Under the pieces are notes generated by a model. It was not told where the DNA came from. It worked only from the letters and a program-made list of their open reading frames with translations, and made no database searches. Below, piece after piece: positions 57,764-64,000 of a stretch of 64,000 bases of DNA. Source of the DNA: DATBLE01 sp963837265 (lineage in GTDB: Bacteria; Actinomycetota; Thermoleophilia; Gaiellales; Gaiellaceae); the NCBI GenBank assembly GCA_963837265.1, contig CAWIMQ010000007.1:62001-126000 (forward strand), written 5' to 3'. Position 1 is the first letter of the stretch; every line of letters begins with the position of its first letter. The position numbers and the translations under genes are program-made.

Positions 57764-57791
57764 GGACTCGAGGCCCGGCAGCCGTGCAAGC

Positions 57792-59123
57792 TCAGTCGTC
57801 GTCACGCTTTCCACGCTCGTAGACCCACCCTTCCCTGGTTTCCTGCCGCGGCGGGAAGCCCGCCAGCGATCCGGGCGGGACGTCGTCGGCGACGACCGTT
57901 CCCGACCAAACCCAAGCATCGTCTCCAACCGTGACCGGCGCAAGGAACGTATTGTCGACACCGGTCCTGACGTTCTTGCCGATCGTGGTCTTGCTCTTGG
58001 GCCGGGCCGGATCGTGCGAGTAGTTCGCGGTCACGTTGCCGGCGGCGATGTTCGTGTCCTCGCCGATCTCCGCGTCGCCGATGTACGACAGGTGGGGAAC
58101 CTTCGACCGGGCGCCGATGCGCGACTTCTTGATCTCCACGAACGTGCCCGCCTTCGCCCCCGACTCGAGAAGGGTTCCCGGCCGAAGGTAACAGAACGGC
58201 CCGACGACCGCACCACCGCGGATCTCGGCGTCGACCGCGACGACGTGCGGCCCGATCTCGGCGCCGCCACCGACCGTGGTCAGGCCGCGCAGGACCGTGA
58301 ACGGGTGGACGATCGCATCGGGCTCGAGCGTCACCGCCGCATCGATCCATGTGCTCGCCGGGTCGACGATGGTGACGCCGGCGAGCATGTGCTGCTCGTT
58401 GATCCGCTCGCGGAGAACTGCCGCGGCGACCGCGAGCTCGGCCCGCGTGTTGATGCCGAGCGGCGCCAGCTCGTCCGGGCAGACCCACGCGGCCGCACGG
58501 TCCCCGCCCGCGACGATGTGCGCGATCGTGTCGGTCAGGTAGAGCTCACCCTGCGCGTTGTGCGCGTCGAGCCGATCGAGCGCCGCCCAGAGCGAGCCGG
58601 CCTCGAAGACGTAGATCGAGGAGTTCAGCTCGCGGATCGCCCGCTGCTCGTCGGTGGCGTCCCGGTCTTCGACGATCGCCTCGATCCCTCCGTCGGCATT
58701 GCGGACGATCCGCCCGTAGGGCAGTTGCCGCTCCGGCTCGAACGAGAGGATCGTCACGGCCGCCTGCTGCCGGTCGTGCTCGGCGGCCAGGGCAGCAAGG
58801 TGGTCGCCGGTGAGGAGCGGCGCAGCAGCGTCGAGGACGAGCACCCGGCCCTCGAAGCCGTCGAGCAGGGCACGCGCGGAGGCGACGGCGTGGCCGGTGC
58901 CGAGCGGGCGCTCCTGGACTGCGACCTCGACCCCCTCGTAGGCGTCGCGCGTGTCGGGGGAGGCGACGACGACGATCGGCTCGGCCCCGGTCTCGCGGGC
59001 GGACTCGATCACCCAGTCGACGACCCGCCGGCCGAGCAGCGGGTGCAGATGCTTGGCCAGCGAGGAGCGCATGCGGGTACCGAGCCCGCCCGCCATCACC
59101 ACTGCTGCGAGGTCGGCGCTCAC
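57792..59123 (-). CDS. glmU: bifunctional UDP-N-acetylglucosamine pyrophosphorylase/glucosamine-1-phosphate acetyltransferase
   Basis: A 443-residue enzyme making UDP-GlcNAc for peptidoglycan. The N-terminal uridylyltransferase domain starts AAVVMAGGLGTRMRSSLAKH (MAGG rather than the usual LAAG) and has QERPLGTGHAV. The C-terminal left-handed beta-helix has GPFCYLRPGTLLESGAKAGT, KVPHLSYIGDAEIG (catalytic His) and NVTANYSHDPARPKSKT. Cytoplasmic. GTG start 9 bp downstream of the tRNA-Gln gene, on the same strand. Confidence 0.95.
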   Translation of the reverse strand: MSADLAAVVMAGGLGTRMRSSLAKHLHPLLGRRVVDWVIESARETGAEPIVVVASPDTRDAYEGVEVAVQERPLGTGHAVASARALLDGFEGRVLVLDAAAPLLTGDHLAALAAEHDRQQAAVTILSFEPERQLPYGRIVRNADGGIEAIVEDRDATDEQRAIRELNSSIYVFEAGSLWAALDRLDAHNAQGELYLTDTIAHIVAGGDRAAAWVCPDELAPLGINTRAELAVAAAVLRERINEQHMLAGVTIVDPASTWIDAAVTLEPDAIVHPFTVLRGLTTVGGGAEIGPHVVAVDAEIRGGAVVGPFCYLRPGTLLESGAKAGTFVEIKKSRIGARSKVPHLSYIGDAEIGEDTNIAAGNVTANYSHDPARPKSKTTIGKNVRTGVDNTFLAPVTVGDDAWVWSGTVVADDVPPGSLAGFPPRQETREGWVYERGKRDDD

Positions 59124-59131
59124 GGGTGCGA

Positions 59132-59205
59132 TGGCTGGGGCGCCAGGATTCGAACCTGGGATCGCGGGACCAAAACCCGCTGCCTTACCACTTGGCTACG
59201 CCCCA
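59132..59205 (-). tRNA. tRNA-Gln (anticodon UUG)
   Basis: 74 nt including an encoded CCA. On the minus strand the acceptor arm TGGGGCG pairs with CGCCCCA. The anticodon arm is GCGGG-TTTTGGT-CCCGC, giving anticodon TTG. The T-arm is CCAGG-TTCGAAT-CCTGG. A discriminator G precedes CCA. It is placed before glmU on the same strand. Confidence 0.95.
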
Positions 59206-59222
59206 CCGCGGTCGATTGTGCC

Positions 59223-59579
59223 TCAGGTCTTGTGCTCCCGCTCGCCGAAGAGCAGGAACAGCGCGACCGCTGCGAAGACGCCGGCGACGATCAGGACGAA
59301 GGCTCCGATGATCAGGGCCACGATGCAGAGGACGACCGCGAACGCCTGAGCCGCGGCGGCGATCCACGCGAGCTGGCGACCGGTGCGGGACTCGAGCGAC
59401 CGTCCGGCCAGGAGGTAGAAGAGGATGATCGGCGCCGAGATGATGATCAGCGTCCAGCGCGTGAAGTCCTTCTCGATCGCGACGACGATCCCCTCGACGA
59501 CGGCGATCCCGAGGGCGAACTTGATGCGGCGCTGGCCCAGCCAGCCCCCGGACCGCAGCTCAGCAGCGGACTGACTCAC
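59223..59579 (-). CDS. four-TM membrane protein, function unknown
   Basis: A 118-residue protein with hydrophobic segments IKFALGIAVVEGIVVAI, LIIISAPIILFYLLAG, LAWIAAAAQAFAVVLCIVAL and AFVLIVAGVFAAVALFLLF. The pattern recalls small actinobacterial integral membrane proteins near ispE. No family function is known to me. GTG 59579 has TAGGTT 6 nt upstream on the minus strand, and that box includes the stop codon of ispE. Confidence 0.75.
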   Translation of the reverse strand: MSQSAAELRSGGWLGQRRIKFALGIAVVEGIVVAIEKDFTRWTLIIISAPIILFYLLAGRSLESRTGRQLAWIAAAAQAFAVVLCIVALIIGAFVLIVAGVFAAVALFLLFGEREHKT

Positions 59580-59588
59580 GCGGGGAAC

Positions 59589-60390
59589 CTACCACGCCGT
59601 CGGCACGACCCAGGTACGGCCGCGGGCCCCGATCCGTTCCGCCGCCCGGTGGGCGAGCACCTCGTCCGCGAACAGCCCGTAGACCGCGGGGCCGGCCCCG
59701 CTGACGTCGGCCCGCATGGCACCCAGCGCAACAAGATCCGCTGCGAGGGGCGACGAGGCAAGGTCGTTCGGTGGGAGGGCGGCGAGATCGCCGGCGGCGA
59801 GCGCCCGCAGCAACCGTGCGCGGCGGCCCTCGTAGCCGGCGGCACCGCCGCGGGCGTCGAAGGCGGCGTAGACGGCGGCGGTCGACGCTTTTGCGGCAGC
59901 ATCGGGCAGGAGGAGCAGGACGACGTAGCCCTGCGGCAAGCTCGGCCGGCGTGAGCTCGGTTCCGTCGGACTCGCCGAGCTGGGGGCCCCCGGCGAGGAA
60001 GAACGGCACGTCCGCGCCGAGCCGTGCCCCGAGAACGCGCAGGCGCTCCGGCGAGACCGGCTGCGCGAGCGCCTCGTTCGCGAGAACGAGCGCCGCCGCC
60101 GCATCGGAGCTGCCGCCGCCGAGACCGGCCGCGACCGGGATCGCCTTCTCGATCCGGACGTGCCAGCCCGGCTCGACCCCGGCCTCGGCGGCGATCAGCT
60201 CCAGGGCGCGCCGGACGAGCGTGTCCTCGGGGAAGCCCTCGACCCAGAGCGACGCGGCGGCCGCGAGCTCCAGCCGGTCGACGAGGCCGATCCGCTGGAG
60301 AACGGTCGTGACCTCGTGCCGGCCGTCGGGTCGCAGCCGCCCCACCGTGAGCGCGAGGTTGATCTTCGCGTGGGCGAGCCGCTCCTTCAT
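59589..60390 (-). CDS. ispE: 4-diphosphocytidyl-2-C-methyl-D-erythritol kinase, frame interrupted
   Basis: GHMP-family kinase of the MEP isoprenoid pathway. From ATG 60390 the frame gives KERLAHAKINLALTVGRL, the phosphate loop PVAAGLGGGSSDAAAALV and GADVPFFLAGGPQLGESDG. It then leaves the family. The C-terminal half (LPQGYVVLLLLPDAAAKAST…DVSGAGPAVYGLFADE) is in another frame ending at 59589. One extra base at about 59938 explains it, since 802 nt is 3n+1. The gene is normally essential, so a sequence error is more likely than a pseudogene. Confidence 0.88.
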
Positions 60391-60418
60391 GCTCTCAGGA
60401 CACGCTCGGGCTCGACCC

Positions 60419-61183
60419 TCACCCGAGCGCCCCGGTGAGGGCGACGAACTCTTCGGGCGTGAGCGCCTCTGCGCGCGTCGTCGCGGGCCGACCGAGCGCA
60501 GCGAGCGCTCCCGCTGCACGGTCACGGGGGACGAGCCCGGCAAGCTCGAGCGAGTTGGGGAGCGTCTTCCGCCGGTGCGCGAAGGCGGCCTCGACCACGC
60601 GCTTGATCTCCGTGAACCGCTCGGGAAGCGATCGGCGCCTGAACGCGACGAGGACCGAGTCCACGTTCGGGCGCGGCCGGAACACCGTGCGGGAGACGGG
60701 ATGGAAGCCGGTCCGCTCGGCGGCGAGCCGGACGAGCACCGAGACCGCGCCGTAGCTCCTCGTGCCCGGCTCGGCGAAGAAGCGGTCGGCGACCTCACGC
60801 TGCACCATCACGCACCAGCGCTCGAGCGACGGGAGCCCGTCGAGGCTCTCGACGACGATCGGGGTGGCCACGTTGTACGGGAGGTTCGAGACGAGCTTCA
60901 CGGGCACCGGGTGGAGGCTCGCGAGATCGAGGCGGAGCGCGTCGCCGAGCTGGATCCGGACGTTGGGGAGCACGGGCAGGTGCGGCGCGAGCGAGCGGTC
61001 GATCTCGATCGCGTGGACGAGCGCCACCCGTTCCGCCAGATAGCGGGTGAGGGCACCGAGGCCCGGTCCGATCTCGAGCACGACGTCTCCCGGCCGCAGG
61101 TCGGCGAGGCGGCCGATGACGCCGAGGATGTTCTCGTCGACGAGGAAGTGCTGGCCGAGCCGCTTGCGCGGGATGACCGCCAT
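60419..61183 (-). CDS. rsmA: 16S rRNA dimethyladenosine transferase
   Basis: A 254-residue enzyme (KsgA) that dimethylates the two adenines in the 16S 3'-terminal hairpin. Landmarks: RKRLGQHFLVDENI, VLEIGPGLGALT (SAM motif I), AIEIDRSLAPHL, KLVSNLPYNVATPI (the NLPY catalytic motif), and the C-terminal helical domain with FRPRPNVDSVLV. It sits upstream of ispE with a 28-bp gap, the common rsmA-ispE order. Confidence 0.95.
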   Translation of the reverse strand: MAVIPRKRLGQHFLVDENILGVIGRLADLRPGDVVLEIGPGLGALTRYLAERVALVHAIEIDRSLAPHLPVLPNVRIQLGDALRLDLASLHPVPVKLVSNLPYNVATPIVVESLDGLPSLERWCVMVQREVADRFFAEPGTRSYGAVSVLVRLAAERTGFHPVSRTVFRPRPNVDSVLVAFRRRSLPERFTEIKRVVEAAFAHRRKTLPNSLELAGLVPRDRAAGALAALGRPATTRAEALTPEEFVALTGALG

Positions 61184-61256
61184 ACCGCCTACGTCCCTTC
61201 CTGCGGGACGTCGTGAGCCGGCCTCCCTGACGACCTCGCGCGGCAGACCCGGCCGG

Positions 61257-62003
61257 TCATTCGGGCAGCGAGAAGGCGGCGATGGCGTTCGCCTCGATCT
61301 GTGCCTCCAGCTCACCGGGGTCGTCGCCGCGCGCCCCCGCCAGCGCGGCAAGCGTGTGGACCACGTGAGCGGGTTGGTTCGGACGTCCGCGGACCGCCTG
61401 CGGCGCGAGGTACGGGCTGTCCGTCTCCGCGAGCAGGCGGTCGGCCGGCACCTGGATGGCGGCTGCGCGCAGTTCCGAGGCGTTCGGGTAGGTGACGTTT
61501 CCGGCGAACGAGACGTAGTACCCGCGCTCGAGCGCGACGGGCAGCAACGCCGGCGCAGAGAAGCAGTGCAGGACGACGATGCCGTCGAAGCCGGCCAGCA
61601 CCTCGGCCGTATCCGCATCCGCGGCCCGCGTGTGGATCACGGCCGGCTTGCCGAGCTCCTCGGCCAGCGCGAGCTCGGCCTCGAATACTCTGCGCTGGCG
61701 GTCACGGGGCGCCAGGTCACGGTAGAAGTCGAGACCCGTCTCGCCCACGGCGACGGCCTGCGGGTGCGCGAGCAACCCACGAAGCTCGGCGACGCGTCCT
61801 CCGTCCCGCTCCGCCTCGTGCGGGTGGATGCCGAGGATCGCAAAGACCCCGGCCTCCGCCTCGGCGACAGACAGCGCGAAGCGACAGGTGTCGATGGTGG
61901 AACCGACCGTGAGAATCCTGCTGACGCCGACCGCATGGGCACGCTCCACGATCTCCCGCGGCGGATCGGCGCACGCCTCCAGGTGCGCGTGCGTGTCGAT
62001 CAC
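61257..62003 (-). CDS. tatD: TatD-family metal-dependent DNase
   Basis: A 248-residue TIM-barrel hydrolase: DTHAHLE (HxH) at the start, ILGIHPHEAE, GETGLDFYRD, VIHTRAADAD, LHCFSAP and AETDSPYLAP with the final Asp. All metal ligands of TatD/YcfH are present. 3'-5' DNase with a repair or processing role. The GTG start overlaps the metG TGA. rsmA follows on the same strand 73 bp downstream: the typical metG-tatD-rsmA-ispE order. Confidence 0.95.
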   Translation of the reverse strand: MIDTHAHLEACADPPREIVERAHAVGVSRILTVGSTIDTCRFALSVAEAEAGVFAILGIHPHEAERDGGRVAELRGLLAHPQAVAVGETGLDFYRDLAPRDRQRRVFEAELALAEELGKPAVIHTRAADADTAEVLAGFDGIVVLHCFSAPALLPVALERGYYVSFAGNVTYPNASELRAAAIQVPADRLLAETDSPYLAPQAVRGRPNQPAHVVHTLAALAGARGDDPGELEAQIEANAIAAFSLPE

Positions 62004-63511
62004 GCAGCGGTTGCCGGAGCGTCCACCCGCGGGAAGAGCGGCGGCGACGCTTCGATGTCGTCGGCCGGCTCGGCAACGCCGGTCCGGACTCGGTCGAGCG
62101 AGAGATCCTGGGGTTGACCGAGCGCGGCCAGGACCCGAGGAGCGGTCTCCGGTAGGTAAGGCGAGACCGCGACCGCAACCGAAACCAAGCCGTCGACGAG
62201 ATCGTAGAGGACGGCGTCGAGCTCGTCGGCCCGCGACTCGTCCTTCGCGAGGTGCCACGGCGCGACCGACTCGACGTGCCGGTTGAGGGCGCGTACCGCC
62301 CGCCAGATGTCGTCGAGCGCACCGGTGATGTCGTAGACGTCGAGTCTCTCCACGAGCGCCGCGCGGAGAGCGGCGGCATCGAACGCACCGGCCCCCCGCG
62401 CACGGACGAGCCGGCCGGCGCGGTAGCGGGCGATCATCGCGGTCGTCCGGGAGACGAGGTTGCCGAGGTCGTTCGCGAGCTCGCGGTCGTAGCGCTCGCG
62501 GAAGGAATCGAGCGTGACGTTGCCGTCGTGGCCGAACGAGAACTGACGTGCGCACCAGAACCGAACTGCGTCGGCGCCGTACGTGTCGATCAGGTCGAGC
62601 GGGTCGATCACGTTCCCGAGCGATTTCGAGATCTTCTGCCGGTCGACGTTCAGGTATCCGTGCACGAAGAGCTGGCGCGGACGTTCGTACCCGGCGGCAA
62701 GGAGAAGGGCAGGCCAGTAGACACAATGGAAGCGAAGGATGTCCTTGCCGAGGAGATGGACCGCCGGCCAGAAGCGCTCGAGGTTCTCGCCGGGCGCGTA
62801 GCTCAGCGCGCTCAGGTAGTTGACGAGAGCGTCCGCCCAGACGTAGGCGACCTGATCGGGATCCCACGGGATCGGCACTCCCCACGTTTGGGTCGCCCGG
62901 CTGATCGAGAAGTCGCGCAGCCCGCCGGCGATGAAGCTACGGGCCTCGTTGTACCGGAACTGCGGCAGGACGAAGTCAGGCTGCTGGTCGTAGATCGCCA
63001 GCAGGTCGTCCTGATAGGCCGAGAGCCGGAAGAACCAGTTTCGCTCCTCGAGCCACTCGGGCTCGGTGCCGTGGTCGGGACACTTGCCGTCGGTCAGGTC
63101 TTCTTCCGCCTTGAACGCTTCGCAGCCGTAGCAGTACAGGCCTGCGTAGACGTCCTGGTAGATGTCGTCGCGACCGTTGTCGCGGATGCGCTGGAGAAAC
63201 GCCTGGACGAACCGCTTGTGCCCCTCATCGCTCGTCCGGATGAAGAAGTCGTTGGTGGCGTTCAGCCTGCGCGGCACCTCCTGCCATGCGCCGACGATCC
63301 CGTCCGTGTACTCGCGTGGCTGCAACCCCTGGGACGCGGCAACTCGGGCGACCTTGTCCGCATGCTCGTCCACTCCCGTCAGGAAGTACGTCTCGTCGCC
63401 GCGCTGGCGATGGTGCCGGACGAGGATGTCGGCCGCGATCGTCGTGTACGCATGCCCGATGTGGGGCGTCGAGTTCACGTAGTAGATCGGGGTGGTCACG
63501 TAGAAGCGCAT
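62000..63511 (-). CDS. metG: methionyl-tRNA synthetase
   Basis: A 503-residue class I synthetase: TTPIYYVNSTPHIGHAYTTI (HIGH signature), the zinc-knuckle insert CYGCEAFK/GKCPDHG with three Cys and a His, VDRQKISKSLGNVIDP (KMSKS-type loop reading KISKS) and a helical anticodon-binding domain (IWRAVRALNRHVESVAPWHL). It lacks the C-terminal tRNA-binding domain found in longer forms. ATG 63511 has TATCAT 8 nt upstream. Confidence 0.96.
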   Translation of the reverse strand: MRFYVTTPIYYVNSTPHIGHAYTTIAADILVRHHRQRGDETYFLTGVDEHADKVARVAASQGLQPREYTDGIVGAWQEVPRRLNATNDFFIRTSDEGHKRFVQAFLQRIRDNGRDDIYQDVYAGLYCYGCEAFKAEEDLTDGKCPDHGTEPEWLEERNWFFRLSAYQDDLLAIYDQQPDFVLPQFRYNEARSFIAGGLRDFSISRATQTWGVPIPWDPDQVAYVWADALVNYLSALSYAPGENLERFWPAVHLLGKDILRFHCVYWPALLLAAGYERPRQLFVHGYLNVDRQKISKSLGNVIDPLDLIDTYGADAVRFWCARQFSFGHDGNVTLDSFRERYDRELANDLGNLVSRTTAMIARYRAGRLVRARGAGAFDAAALRAALVERLDVYDITGALDDIWRAVRALNRHVESVAPWHLAKDESRADELDAVLYDLVDGLVSVAVAVSPYLPETAPRVLAALGQPQDLSLDRVRTGVAEPADDIEASPPLFPRVDAPATAA

Positions 63512-63519
63512 CGCCGGAG

Positions 63520-63525
63520 ATGATA
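63520..63525 (-). promoter_or_regulatory. -10 box of the metG gene
   Basis: Reads TATCAT on the minus strand, 8 nt before ATG 63511. This is probably the main promoter of the metG-tatD-rsmA-ispE run. Confidence 0.55.
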
Positions 63526-64000
63526 GGTGCGGGGTCTGGAGCGACCCGTCCGACAGGTGACGGTGGTCGCCGCCGTCGAAGGAGGGCCAGCGATCCGACC
63601 GCGGCGAGACCGGTCAGAAGGAGCACCCGCAGGACGCGATCGAGGCCGCGGTGCGTACGCTCGGCAGCAGCCGGGGATGCGGGGGCAGGAGAGGAGCAGG
63701 AGCAGTGCTCCGGGCGGCCGTGACGGCAGGGACGGGCTGAACCCCGTCCGCGATTCTCGAGGGCGGCGGGCCGGCGTGGGCATCGGGGGGCCGCGGCGCC
63801 TCCCGGTTGTCGAGGCCGGTGCCGTGCTTCGCGGCGGTGCCCTGCGTTGCAGCGCGGTTCGCGGAAGCCCGGGAGACGAGACGGACGAACGCGCCGGGCG
63901 ACGGGCGCGAGACCCGAGCCGCGGGCACGGTCCTCTCGCGGGATCGCCGGGCGGTCGGGGACGGCTGACGAACCGGCGCCAGCTGCCGGATCTGGACGGA
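63526..64000 (-). other. right-edge region, possible end of a Pro/Ala-rich exported protein
   Basis: Nearly 480 bp with no complete gene. One minus-strand frame is open from the right edge to a stop at 63614 and encodes a Pro/Ala/Arg-rich linker-like sequence (AHAGPPPSRIADGVQPVPAV). A second frame between about 63720 and 63560 encodes a C-terminal anchor-like segment (VLLLTGLAAVGSLALLRRRR). Together, with one frameshift, they could form the end of a wall-anchored protein. The evidence is weak. Confidence 0.3.

Overview
The window is very GC-rich DNA (roughly 70% G+C by eye) packed with short-gapped or overlapping genes (GTGA and ATGA junctions). It looks like the chromosome of an actinomycete-like bacterium, most likely from the Thermoleophilia/Gaiellales side of Actinomycetota. 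This placement is an inference from the CysO-type cysteine pathway, MmpL, an RskA-type anti-sigma factor, DUF501 beside FtsB, Ig-like secreted repeats and many apparently leaderless promoters. No rRNA gene or 16S-level evidence is present. One tRNA (Gln, UUG) is visible.

Layout. 1-1450: gene tail, Nudix hydrolase, secreted protein. 1510-1640: three 50-bp-spaced nested palindromes that supply the 3' end of an FAD oxidoreductase. 3044-5723 (minus): mntR-mntH-methyltransferase with a palindromic operator in front of mntR. 6006-12413: acyl-CoA dehydrogenase, amidohydrolase, creatininase-like protein, PHP phosphatase, HxlR regulator and M20 peptidase. 12458-15991: frameshifted secreted gene, primary sigma factor, TPR protein, thioredoxin-fold and DUF302 genes. 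16140-19797: a sulfur-carrier cysteine operon (rhodanese-ThiF, cysO, methyltransferase, cysM, Mec-type JAMM protease). 19802-31595: cupredoxin, substrate-binding protein, CNNM transporter, metallo-beta-lactamase, radical SAM, two-component pair, small genes, MmpL, flavoprotein, VOC protein. 31888-34130: anti-sigma factor, ferredoxin with intein, receiver domain. 34690-36340: a visibly less GC-rich patch with a kinase, a transposase remnant and a cupin. 36445-42608 (minus): GAF-PP2C phosphatase, GDPD, L,D-transpeptidase, CcmG/CcmH/CcdA thiol-redox set. 43051-45922: small membrane and regulatory genes, DUF501, FtsB. 46055-63511: a housekeeping block (pyk, eno, mazG, PPIase, mfd, pth, rplY, prs, glmU, tRNA-Gln, ispE, rsmA, tatD, metG), almost all on the minus strand.

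The standout is the ferredoxin gene at 32572-33810. A ~312-residue LAGLIDADG intein sits directly before a cysteine that should bind the [4Fe-4S] cluster, so the +1 splicing nucleophile is itself a cluster ligand. Other points of interest are a dispersed family of hairpin-plus-module intergenic repeats (8734, 34156, 56625, more distantly 12830 and 45955), a His-rich tail on HxlR made by tandem repeats, a recurring TAnnnT-N6-8-start-codon arrangement that implies leaderless mRNAs, and several apparent frameshifts (ispE most clearly) that are probably sequence errors.
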